A stretch of 23,926 bases of DNA. Origin: a virus. Both the position numbers and the translations under genes were made by a program. Shown here piece after piece: positions 16,864-23,926 of this stretch (its first letter is position 1; each line of letters begins with the position of its first letter). The DNA is taken from the IMG/VR virus record IMGVR_UViG_3300032240_001835, positions 1-23,926 of that record; one strand, written 5' to 3'. The notes below the pieces were generated by a model. That model was given only the letters and a program-made list of their open reading frames with translations, ran no database searches and was not told the DNA's origin.

Positions 16864-18941
16864 GTTGTTTTAGCTGTTACATTCACAATAATTGAATTTG
16901 AATCATACGGGTCAACTGTAATGATTCTGTTATATGTTGATGAAATTATAGATGTGGTTGGCTTAGATGTAATTGATAATTGTCCCAAGTCATTATTAAC
17001 TTGAATAGGACCAAAAGAATTTAGTGTAACGATACCTAATTCATAATCAACTGTTCCTATGTTACCATTTAAAATAGTTTTAACATTTTGTGAATCATTA
17101 TAATAAGTTCTTAGATTACCATAACGACCTTGTAGAGTTGCTGTAGCAGCACCCAACAAACCAGTTGTGTCACCAGACGCTGGAGTAATTTGTACAATAG
17201 CACTTGTATAATTCGAACCAGCAGTCAATACAGTAATTTCTTTGATGTGTCCTGTACCTGTTATGGTTGCTACAGCAGTTGCACCTGTACCATCACCTAA
17301 GATTGTAATTGTTGGTGGATACTGGTAACCAAAACCAGGATTAATAACCTGAACTGAGTCTAGGCCACCTGTAGATGTTGGAACTTCTTCAATGTAAACA
17401 CCATCAATTATGTTTGTTGGATTAATTGTATCTCTAAATTGAACTGAAGGTGAACTTATTATACCACTCTGGAACATTCCACGGGTCAACGGTGCACCAT
17501 AGTATAAGTTATAGGTTGACGGTATTGTTAAATTAGGATAAAACTTTTTCTGTAATTTAATTGTTATTTCGTTTGTAATGATTGAACTATTTACAGAAGC
17601 AATAGTCTTCGAAAAATCTGTTGCAGAAAATGTTGAATTGAAATCATTTAAACTGGTATCTGCCAAATTTCTTATTGCTGTTCTAACATCATTTTCTATT
17701 TGACCAGTAGTCAAATTTGTTTTCTTCGAATCATATAATACATTTGCTGTTATCTGAATATATGTATAGTCTGGATCAACAATCGTTGGTTCCACAGTCA
17801 TAACAGAAACTGGTTTGATAATATCATTAATCAATCTTTGTTTTTGTGTAGCAGTTAATGTATAAGCACCTGCTGGTTTAATAGCAATAAACACTTGACC
17901 ATATACAGGTGAAGTACTTTCTTGGCCACCCCAAACACTAACTGCACCGATTGGATATCCAGCATCATTCTGTTTAATTGCATTAATGTAATCTTCTTTA
18001 GTAACTGCACGCTTCTGTGCAGCATATGCTTTAGGTGCATGAAACTGAATTGATTGTATAGATTCTCTTGTTGCACCAGAATTTGTTGCTTCAATAGGAT
18101 TAATTGATGTATTTGCATAACCGTTTATTGAACTCAACAAAACATAACTGTTTGCACCTGCCGCAGCAGTTCCATCTGTCACAATGTATGAAATATTTAC
18201 TATGTTACCATCAGTTAATTTTTTACCTAAAACATTATCACCAAAATAAATTTCATAATTACCAGACACACTTTCTTGTATAAAATATACAAGTGAATTA
18301 TTATCTAAAGACATATAATTCTCTGCGGCATTATAAATTTCATATGCTGTATTTACGGAAGACTCTTGTACTAAAACTTGAATAGTTGTGGTATCAATAT
18401 TTGTATCAGGTATTGTAAATTTCGATTTTGGATTTGAAGTATTGTTAACAGTAAATGTTAAAGATGTTGCAACACCTTGTTTCAATGTAATATTTGAGAA
18501 TGTTGCCGTGTTGTTAACAACCTGTACGGTTTGTGATGTAGTTGTGACAAAATTATAGTTTATACCATCAATCGCTTCGGACATGAAAGATGTATATTTT
18601 GGAAGTGTTAATGTTGAGTCTGTTACTTCATTTACGGCCAAAGTAATTTTAGATTCGGCTGCTCTTGTTGATTTTGGTATATAATTTAATAACTTGGCAT
18701 GTGAAACAACAGAACTTCTTTGAATTGCTGTATCTAAGAACATTTCGTTGGCCACCATGTTCAAGTAATAAGCATTGTATTGTGTATTATAGGCAAAAAT
18801 ATCCAACAACGTAGAAAGCGCAGAGCCTTCATAATTGTAATCTTTTAGTGTATCTTGTGATTGTAAGAACGTCTTTAGATTATTTTTAATTCCATTAAAA
18901 TCTAAATCCGTCATTTGAATTTGTGAATTAGCACCAGCCAT
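16860..18941 (-). CDS. 6: Baseplate wedge protein gp6 (baseplate J-like)
   Basis: 693 residues (T4 gp6 has 660). The N-terminal helical part contains YEGSALSTLLDIFAYNTQYN and RSSVVSHAKLLNYIPKSTRA, typical of gp6 and baseplate-J proteins, then a beta-rich middle, then ATRESIQSIQFHAPKAYAAQ with RAVTKEDY, the conserved baseplate-J core. gp6 dimers form the ring that holds the wedges together. Residues ~524-603 hold a GFGY...PPTITILGDGTGA module with a partner half (VLTAGSNYTSAIVQI) that I do not know from T4 gp6 and that recurs in gp7, gp8 and the 554-aa protein. The stop overlaps the gp7 start (ATGA). No Shine-Dalgarno box precedes the start. Confidence 0.93.
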   Translation of the reverse strand: MAGANSQIQMTDLDFNGIKNNLKTFLQSQDTLKDYNYEGSALSTLLDIFAYNTQYNAYYLNMVANEMFLDTAIQRSSVVSHAKLLNYIPKSTRAAESKITLAVNEVTDSTLTLPKYTSFMSEAIDGINYNFVTTTSQTVQVVNNTATFSNITLKQGVATSLTFTVNNTSNPKSKFTIPDTNIDTTTIQVLVQESSVNTAYEIYNAAENYMSLDNNSLVYFIQESVSGNYEIYFGDNVLGKKLTDGNIVNISYIVTDGTAAAGANSYVLLSSINGYANTSINPIEATNSGATRESIQSIQFHAPKAYAAQKRAVTKEDYINAIKQNDAGYPIGAVSVWGGQESTSPVYGQVFIAIKPAGAYTLTATQKQRLINDIIKPVSVMTVEPTIVDPDYTYIQITANVLYDSKKTNLTTGQIENDVRTAIRNLADTSLNDFNSTFSATDFSKTIASVNSSIITNEITIKLQKKFYPNLTIPSTYNLYYGAPLTRGMFQSGIISSPSVQFRDTINPTNIIDGVYIEEVPTSTGGLDSVQVINPGFGYQYPPTITILGDGTGATAVATITGTGHIKEITVLTAGSNYTSAIVQITPASGDTTGLLGAATATLQGRYGNLRTYYNDSQNVKTILNGNIGTVDYELGIVTLNSFGPIQVNNDLGQLSITSKPTTSIISSTYNRIITVDPYDSNSIIVNVTAKTT

Positions 18942-18942
18942 T

Positions 18943-19335
18943 TTATCTGTTTCTCTCTAAAAGAATTGTTGTTGTTGTTGGTAGTGTTGCGTTTTCTACG
19001 TAAAATGTTATAGAAACATTATAAGCATTTTTTTCTGGTTGTGATGATACATTTACACTTTGTATTCTAGCCCTAGGTTCATAAGCATTAATTATATTTG
19101 TAATCATGCTTTGTAATGTACCAGCAACAAGAGGAGATATGTTTTCAAATAATAAACCAGCAATTTGAGAACCTAGGTCTGGATTAAACAGTCGGTCGTA
19201 ATTTTTGGTATTTAACAGATTTCTGATAGAACGAGTTACAGCTTGTGTATCATAACTCAATGCTACATCACCCGTCACAGGTTTCTTTGTGAAAGTAAAA
19301 TCTATATCGGAATATATTTTGTTTAAGGTTGCCAT
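18943..19335 (-). CDS. 25: Baseplate wedge protein gp25
   Basis: 130 residues, matching the 132 of T4 gp25. It shows the expected gp25/GpW order: an N-terminal YSDIDFTFTKKPVTGDV, a helix with VTRSIRNLLNTKNYDRLFNP, the GSQIAGLLFE segment, and the conserved EPR motif (Glu86-Pro87-Arg88 in NAYEPRARI), followed by a two-strand ending. gp25 sits at the wedge-sheath interface, where sheath contraction is triggered; the family is named lysozyme-like but enzymatic activity is not established. The start lacks a Shine-Dalgarno box; instead CATAAATA lies 4 nt upstream (19340-19347). The stop is one nt before the gp6 start. The following gene, gp6, is its usual partner. Confidence 0.95.
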   Translation of the reverse strand: MATLNKIYSDIDFTFTKKPVTGDVALSYDTQAVTRSIRNLLNTKNYDRLFNPDLGSQIAGLLFENISPLVAGTLQSMITNIINAYEPRARIQSVNVSSQPEKNAYNVSITFYVENATLPTTTTILLERNR

Positions 19336-19339
19336 CTTT

Positions 19340-19347
19340 TATTTATG
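19340..19347 (-). promoter_or_regulatory. Late-promoter-like box at the gp25 start
   Basis: Minus strand CATAAATA, 7 of 8 with TATAAATA, ending 4 nt before the gp25 ATG. If used as a promoter the transcript would begin at or near the start codon (leaderless or almost so). It may instead simply be an A-rich translation start context, as no Shine-Dalgarno box is present. Confidence 0.3.
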
Positions 19348-20149
19348 AGTTTATCCTAGACTTTAATTTGTCGGTACCTATGTAATTATTGATTAAATAC
19401 TTCTCGGTCTGACCCGGATTACTAAATTGATTCAATACAGTATAGTCACTTACAATTGCTCTAGAATTATTATAGAAGTTTACATCACTGGTTCTACGTG
19501 TATCCATCAGATTTTTGATGGAATTTAGACCAGCCGTGACTGTCGATATCTGAATTGAAGTCAAATTACTTGTATATGTTGTGTAAGTATCTGGTGGATC
19601 TCCAACCGTTGTTACAGATATACTATTTGCAATATTTGACGAATAACCAGATATTACGGTGTTCATCGTACTCAATGTATCATTGACTGTCAGACTAGTA
19701 AAATTACCCATCAATGGCGCATTATTCTGTATTCCATCTGAACGGAATACAATAAACATAACGATTTTACTAACTCCTATAGCTGTACTATAATGTGGTT
19801 GTAATGGTTCATCCAATATGGAACTGACACCAGATATTCTATTTGTATGACGAATGAAAGTATTACAAGAACTTCTTAAATTGTTTACTGTTGAATAAAT
19901 GTCAGGTAGTGCCTCCTGAAGTCCAGTAATGGCAATAATCGTGTTTGCTGTATTCCATATACCTTGTGTCACATTTGCTACAGGATTAACAAAATAACCA
20001 TTAACATCACTATTACTTGAATCTTCTATTTGCCAATCATTCAACAATGGCGGCATCCGTTCCATCGTTGTTATGGCATTATTCGATAATGGTGTCACCA
20101 CATTTGAGGTGTTCGCAGAATCGTAGCCCAATCTACCAAAAATACTCAT
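19343..20149 (-). CDS. Unrecognised protein between spike and gp25, probable virion protein
   Basis: 268 residues, not recognised. It opens with SIFGRLGYDSAN and contains a Trp/Pro segment MERMPPLLNDWQIED, a conserved-looking GYFVNPVANVTQGIW, and Ser/Thr/Asn-rich middle and C-terminal parts with helical stretches (LQEALPDIYSTVNNLRSSC; STVTAGLNSIKNLMDTRR). There is no signal peptide; one short hydrophobic stretch (SKIVMFIVF, ~126-134) is too short for a clear membrane span. An AAGGA box lies 6 nt before the start, and the gene starts 9 nt after the needle stop, so it is co-translated with the spike genes. In T4 the gene after gp5 region encodes the PAAR tip gp5.4, but this protein is far longer and shows no PAAR-like pattern. 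A baseplate hub or spike-assembly role is an inference from position only. Confidence 0.55.
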   Translation of the reverse strand: MSIFGRLGYDSANTSNVVTPLSNNAITTMERMPPLLNDWQIEDSSNSDVNGYFVNPVANVTQGIWNTANTIIAITGLQEALPDIYSTVNNLRSSCNTFIRHTNRISGVSSILDEPLQPHYSTAIGVSKIVMFIVFRSDGIQNNAPLMGNFTSLTVNDTLSTMNTVISGYSSNIANSISVTTVGDPPDTYTTYTSNLTSIQISTVTAGLNSIKNLMDTRRTSDVNFYNNSRAIVSDYTVLNQFSNPGQTEKYLINNYIGTDKLKSRINS

Positions 20150-20158
20150 TTTATATCC

Positions 20159-21016
20159 TTAAACAAAAACTGTGTATGGTGCTCCGGCACCAAAGCCTTC
20201 GTGGAGATGTGAATTAAAAATGCCTGAGTTAACAGTATCTGACATCAATCCAGCTTTCATAGTTCCAAAATTACCAATTGGTGAGAACATAGACACAGCA
20301 GCATTTACTGTTATGCCAGCATTTATACTACCGATACAAAGTATGTTACCTGATACTGCTATAGGGTATCCTACTGATACACCACCAAGCATCGTAACAA
20401 AGCCATCTTTACCAGCACTCATACCACCTGTTGGTGATGTGTCAACTCGACCATCTGAGTATATGTTTCCAGCCATCAACTGGCCACGAACTCTTGTGTT
20501 GCCATCCATACTCACATTTGGTGCTTTAATTTGTAGTCCACCAGAGATTCCACCACCAGCAGTAAGTGTCGTACCAAGTTGAGATGTTACAGATGAATAA
20601 CCTTCCACGACTTGTGTGTAGTTTCCTTTGATGTGTTGAATTACATCACCATCAATATTCTCAATCTTGTTACCAGCTATCTGCATATTAACATCGCCAT
20701 AGACTGTAATATTCAATTTCTTGGCTAGTTGGCCATCATCCACACCAATAGAAATATTGTGGTCACCAAGTGTGATTGTATAACCATCACCAAATATCTT
20801 ATGTACTTCATCACCGTTCGGATGCATTTCAATGAATGTATTGGCACGGTGTTGTAAACGAACTCGCTCACGTGTTTTGGTATCATCCAATTCAAACATA
20901 TGACCAGACCTACTCTGTGTCACATTGTTGTATGGATATATTGGTTGATAATCTGTATTGGCTGCCGATTCTGGTTCGGTCCAACCCCAAAATGCGTCAG
21001 GTTTGTTCATGCCCAT
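20159..21016 (-). CDS. gp5 C-terminal-like beta-helix spike (needle) protein
   Basis: 285 residues corresponding to the gp5C part of T4 gp5. Residues ~24-75 (YPYNNVTQSRSGHMFELDDT, ERVRLQHRANTFIEMHPNG) match the T4 region YPYVHTMETESGHIQEFDDT, RYRLVHPTGTYEEVSPSG. Residues 102-141 form five octapeptide units ending in [VI]xG ([IVA]-x-G-[DN] spacing of 8), the signature of the triple-stranded beta-helix. The end carries SHLHEGFGAGAP, an HxH motif (His270, His272) of the kind that binds iron at the tip of other phage spikes. The start is ambiguous: ATG at 21016 is 3 nt from an AAAAGGA box; a second ATG at 21010 is 9 nt from it and overlaps the upstream stop as ATGA. In T4 the same polypeptide is made by maturation cleavage. 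Confidence 0.88.
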   Translation of the reverse strand: MGMNKPDAFWGWTEPESAANTDYQPIYPYNNVTQSRSGHMFELDDTKTRERVRLQHRANTFIEMHPNGDEVHKIFGDGYTITLGDHNISIGVDDGQLAKKLNITVYGDVNMQIAGNKIENIDGDVIQHIKGNYTQVVEGYSSVTSQLGTTLTAGGGISGGLQIKAPNVSMDGNTRVRGQLMAGNIYSDGRVDTSPTGGMSAGKDGFVTMLGGVSVGYPIAVSGNILCIGSINAGITVNAAVSMFSPIGNFGTMKAGLMSDTVNSGIFNSHLHEGFGAGAPYTVFV

Positions 21017-22179
21017 TGTTCCTTTTTAGGATCAAAATTATTTGATTCTGCTGTCGCCATTATAGTATTTGCGTTTCCGTGTGTTTCAGAAACATATTGT
21101 ATGATTGTATTGCTGTGGTCTAAAAGTGGGTCACTAAACAAAACCTCTAAACCTTTTGGTATAGTTGTGTTGGCCAGTTCTTCTTTTTGTTTACCTAGTA
21201 ATTCATCTGCGCCAGTTTGAATTGACTTACCCAATGATTCTACTGTAGCACCAATTTGATCTGGTACTGCTGCAACTTGAGCAGCAAACGCTTTTGCACC
21301 ATTTAAGAATCTTGTTATACAATCTTGTACGATTGCCAAGAATCTTGCTGGCAAACTTTTTAAGTATGCAACAATGTCATTGATGTTCTTAACCAAGTAG
21401 TATATAGTTGCTGCTACCTCAACATATTCAGCAACATCTCTTATAAAATCATTAATGTCCTGTAATGTAGCAGTAATTTTACCATAGATAACTGCTGTTG
21501 TTCCTGTTGGGTCAAGGCCAATTGCTTTCATTATTGCTTTTAATGATGCTGTAATTGTATCATTTAATTTCTTAATCAACATAGCAATAAAATTGGCAGC
21601 ATTATTTTTACCATTTTTAATAGCATTTGTAATTGCTGTTATTGGATTGACAAGGCCAGCAATACCAATATCAAACTGTAATTGATATCTGAAATCACAA
21701 ACATGACTTAATGCAGAGTTTGTTAATGATATACCTGTATTAGCAACAATTCCTCTAGAGATATAAGAATTGGTTGTTGGATTCTGTTCAGCTGCCTTAG
21801 CTATTGCTGGAGGCATTTCTGGTTTATTAGGTTCTGCTTTTTTACCTGGAATTAGGGGTTGTGGTGAAAATCCTTTACTTGTGTTCCAAGGATTTGCAAC
21901 TAAGTCTCTGACTCCAGGTAATATTGAAATGATATAAGGATTTTGTGCTGATTTACCATCAACAAAATAACCATTAACGAAATCACCAGGCGCTGGCATA
22001 GTAAAACCACCCATTGAATTGGACATTACTGTTGCCCATGGTAGACTTGCTGTAGGTAATTTTATTAAATCATCGGTGTGCCAACCAAAAACACGAACCT
22101 TTGCACGGCCAATCTTTAATGGATCATCAATATTTTCTACAACTCCTATCCATGAAATATATTCTGTATTCTCCATCAT
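21007..22179 (-). CDS. gp5-like baseplate hub OB-fold protein without lysozyme domain
   Basis: 390 residues. Residues ~7-95 align by eye with the T4 gp5 N-terminal OB domain: ISWIGVVENIDDPLKIGRAK and VRVFGWH match T4 WFVGVVEDRMDPLKLGRVRVRVVGLH, LPTASLPWATV matches IPTEKLPWMSV, and GDFVNGYFVDG matches EGTRVYGHFLD. T4 gp5 continues into a T4-type lysozyme; here residues ~155-335 are instead a long helical, partly hydrophobic region (a Cys-bearing HVCDFRYQ, then VNPITAITNAIKNGKN and KAIMKAIGLDPTG). No lysozyme catalytic pattern is seen. The protein ends where the separate needle gene begins, with a 10-nt overlap. An upstream GGAG precedes two tandem ATGs; the first overlaps the previous stop, the second (22176) has the more usual spacing. 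It should bind the gp27-like hub and seat the needle. Confidence 0.85.
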   Translation of the reverse strand: MMENTEYISWIGVVENIDDPLKIGRAKVRVFGWHTDDLIKLPTASLPWATVMSNSMGGFTMPAPGDFVNGYFVDGKSAQNPYIISILPGVRDLVANPWNTSKGFSPQPLIPGKKAEPNKPEMPPAIAKAAEQNPTTNSYISRGIVANTGISLTNSALSHVCDFRYQLQFDIGIAGLVNPITAITNAIKNGKNNAANFIAMLIKKLNDTITASLKAIMKAIGLDPTGTTAVIYGKITATLQDINDFIRDVAEYVEVAATIYYLVKNINDIVAYLKSLPARFLAIVQDCITRFLNGAKAFAAQVAAVPDQIGATVESLGKSIQTGADELLGKQKEELANTTIPKGLEVLFSDPLLDHSNTIIQYVSETHGNANTIMATAESNNFDPKKEQWA

Positions 22180-23495
22180 TTTACTCCAGTTGAAGATTCA
22201 AGTTTAGTTGAATAACTATCTTTTGCTAATTCCATAAAAGTCTGATACATTCCATTTGATGGTTGTAAAACATGCCTTACAGCATTAACCAAATATTTAC
22301 CTGAATATATTTTGTCCAATTCTCGTTTTTTTCCATTTTGACCTAAAGAATATAAATTTAATTTAACTGTTAATCCAACTGTTAAGTTTGGATCACCAGG
22401 AACAGAAACTTTTAGTAATATAAAATTAGCAAGAGTAATTTCTGAATTTCTATTTGGTATAAAGTTCTCAGCCATAATATCGTTGGCAACGGAACCTGGT
22501 ATGTCATTGATATATTTAACTTTGTATTGGTCTGAATTAGCAACAACAACTCTTACAACACTAGTTGAATTTTCATTTAAACTATGGCCAAGTCGGTCTT
22601 TATCATCATTTATTAAACTATTACCGTCTGAAGGTTTATTTTCGGCAATATACTTATTATAATCAAAGTTTGTAACTTTGTAAGACCTAGTTAAAGGATC
22701 AACAGATATTAATCTGTTAGCGAATGCACCGGTACCTATTGCATCTAAAGCATTAAATGTTCTAACAAATTTTAGTTGTAAAATATCGTGTGTTTTTTTC
22801 GCTATGTCTGTATTTACATTTGTTAAATTATAATTATAATAATTATAAGTATCTTTGGCCATCAAAGACCTTAATGATTTAAAATTGAATCCGTATTTAT
22901 TTTCAAAAAATATCATATCGGCACCAGTTAATTTTTGTTCTAGTGGTCTAGCTCTAGATGCTAGCCAATTTAATGCCTCAAAAGCACTCTTGGTGTCAAT
23001 ATTTAAATTTTGAATACCACTTGTTCTTTCAATATCAATAGGTTTTTGTATCTTTAATTGTTCTTTTAATATGTATTCTACGGTTTTGTGTATTTCTTCA
23101 CCATCTTTTGGTGCACCTCTTTGTATTTTAAATTTTTGAGATAATATTAATTCTTCGGAACAAAAATACAACTTTAAATAATCTTCTTGTGTACTACCTG
23201 TTGGTTGTCTTTCGAAAGCATACAATATAAAAAATCCAGAAACATTTTCTGAAGCACCTTTAATTCTACCAAAATTAATTTTAATTTTACAAAGATTTAA
23301 CAATTCCCATCTCTCAACAAGGCCTTGAGTATCACTCAATGTAACAAAACCCGATGCAACAAAACCATAGAGGTCTTCAAAATAATTCAATTCAATTACT
23401 TGTTCTTTAACCAAAAGTTCTTGACCATTTAATGGATAAATGGTTACTTCATCTATACTTACACTTTGTGCATTACTTAGTTTGTTATCTGCCAT
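22176..23495 (-). CDS. Baseplate hub protein, gp27-like
   Basis: 439 residues (T4 gp27 has 391). The N-terminal ~130 residues alternate short beta strands and include YFEDLYGFVASGFVTLSDT, a pattern I associate with the tail-tube-like barrel domains of hub proteins. The C-terminus (LVNAVRHVLQPSNGMYQTFM) resembles the last barrel of gp27-type hubs. No signal peptide or membrane segment is seen. It sits directly upstream of the OB-fold part of gp5, the known binding partner of gp27 in T4, which is the strongest argument for the call. The stop overlaps the next start as ATGA. The start follows the gp53 stop after one base and has only a weak GGT upstream. Sequence identity to T4 gp27 is low, so the assignment rests on context and fold-like pattern; another hub or tube protein is possible. 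Confidence 0.6.
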   Translation of the reverse strand: MADNKLSNAQSVSIDEVTIYPLNGQELLVKEQVIELNYFEDLYGFVASGFVTLSDTQGLVERWELLNLCKIKINFGRIKGASENVSGFFILYAFERQPTGSTQEDYLKLYFCSEELILSQKFKIQRGAPKDGEEIHKTVEYILKEQLKIQKPIDIERTSGIQNLNIDTKSAFEALNWLASRARPLEQKLTGADMIFFENKYGFNFKSLRSLMAKDTYNYYNYNLTNVNTDIAKKTHDILQLKFVRTFNALDAIGTGAFANRLISVDPLTRSYKVTNFDYNKYIAENKPSDGNSLINDDKDRLGHSLNENSTSVVRVVVANSDQYKVKYINDIPGSVANDIMAENFIPNRNSEITLANFILLKVSVPGDPNLTVGLTVKLNLYSLGQNGKKRELDKIYSGKYLVNAVRHVLQPSNGMYQTFMELAKDSYSTKLESSTGVK

Positions 23496-23496
23496 A

Positions 23497-23926
23497 TTAT
23501 ACCATTAATCGTTTTAATTCTGATTCAAATTCATTAACATAATCTTTATTTAATAATCGGATGTTTCTTTTGGATTCATTTAACTCCAACTCGTATGTGT
23601 AATAACTAATTGCTCTACCCATGGTTGTTACAGATACCAAACCAGTTGGTAAAGTATAGGTGTTTGTTTCTTCTGTGATGCCGTTGTACGTATCTTCATC
23701 TACGGATATTACATTTGTTGTTACAATACCTGTTTGTATGTCGGTTTGTTGTATCAATTTTTCAAAATGGTGTGCCGTTGCATATGGATTAAATTCTGTA
23801 TACTTATCTGCAATGTACCTATTGAAATTATTTCCACTTAATGGCCAGTCCCATTGTGGATCAAGTATTTGGTTTGCAAACAAAACAATCCAGTAACGAT
23901 AAGAATCACCATAATACTTATGTGCA
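23497..23926 (-). CDS. 53: Baseplate wedge protein gp53-like (5' end outside the window)
   Basis: Only the C-terminal 142 residues are in the window; the frame stays open to the right edge, so the true start lies outside. In T4, gp53 is a wedge component that helps join wedges around the hub. Visible similarity to T4 gp53: a segment reading KYYGDSYRYWIVLFAN (T4 has YGNPQLYWVLLMCN), then DPQWDWPLSG where T4 has DPYYGW, and a C-terminus LNESKRNIRLLNK...ELKRLM like the T4 ending ENEKLRQIKII...LIRIM. An apparent start at 23883 is a TTG codon (Leu) inside the conserved stretch and should not be used. The stop lies one base before the next ATG, suggesting translational coupling. Position beside the hub genes supports the call. 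Confidence 0.85.
   Translation of the reverse strand, partial: AHKYYGDSYRYWIVLFANQILDPQWDWPLSGNNFNRYIADKYTEFNPYATAHHFEKLIQQTDIQTGIVTTNVISVDEDTYNGITEETNTYTLPTGLVSVTTMGRAISYYTYELELNESKRNIRLLNKDYVNEFESELKRLMV

Noticed and set aside
18943-19335. gp25 as the missing tail lysozyme
   Set aside because: The family name is historical; gp25 is a structural wedge protein and no hydrolase active site is visible.
20172-20582. Plus-strand ORF of 136 residues
   Set aside because: Fully antisense to the beta-helix needle gene, Pro-rich as a shadow of Gly-rich coding, with no supporting features.
5664-22901. Further NATAAATA matches inside genes (5664-5671, 13111-13118, 22894-22901)
   Set aside because: They lie within coding sequence far from starts; several such matches are expected by chance in DNA this AT-rich.
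23497-23883. gp53 starting at 23883
   Set aside because: The codon there is TTG inside a conserved YWIVLFAN stretch, and the frame continues to the window edge.

Overview
The window is a piece of a T4-like contractile-tailed phage (myovirus) genome, AT-rich and almost fully coding. Every gene I accept lies on the minus strand, so transcription runs from the right edge to the left. The proteins look like those of T4-like phages of aquatic bacteria (cyanophage and pelagiphage relatives) more than like coliphage T4 itself: short or rearranged baseplate proteins, a giant DUF4815-type structural protein, and Asn/Thr/Ser/Ala-rich fibres. No host gene, tRNA, integrase or replication gene is visible, so the host cannot be named.

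Layout in transcription order. (1) 23926-19343, hub and spike: the 3' end of gp53, a gp27-like hub protein, and a gp5-like spike divided into two genes (an OB-fold protein carrying a helical region where T4 has lysozyme, and a separate beta-helix needle), then an unrecognised 268-aa protein. (2) 19335-12926, wedge: gp25, gp6, a strongly rearranged gp7, and gp8. All four lack a clear Shine-Dalgarno sequence, unlike most of their neighbours. (3) 12915-5581, large peripheral structural proteins: a 1672-aa DUF4815-type protein, a 161-aa Cys-containing protein, a 554-aa protein that looks like the detached C-terminal half of the DUF4815 protein, and a 72-aa coiled-coil protein. (4) 5579-1, fibres: a 1041-aa fibre with two register-locked repeat blocks and a C-terminal self-cleaving S74 chaperone, then five small virion-type ORFs, then the start of another fibre that leaves the window at the left edge.

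The genes form one virion-assembly module: the hub and spike make the central needle, gp25/6/7/8/53 make the six wedges, and the DUF4815-type and fibre proteins probably make the outer baseplate and the receptor-binding apparatus. Genes are packed with ATGA overlaps or gaps of 0-17 nt. The one notable non-coding gap is 2011-2118, rich in inverted repeats.

The most interesting points are: the spike gene split near the place where T4 gp5 is cleaved during maturation, with no lysozyme domain; a GG-x-GY beta-rich module apparently inserted into gp6, gp7, gp8 and the 554-aa protein; a CFI-box-like cassette sitting at the break of the DUF4815 protein, with a second such box in the next gene; and a fibre shaft of 16 eleven-residue units followed by 21 unbroken heptads. 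All family assignments come from reading the sequence and from memory of these families; no search was run.
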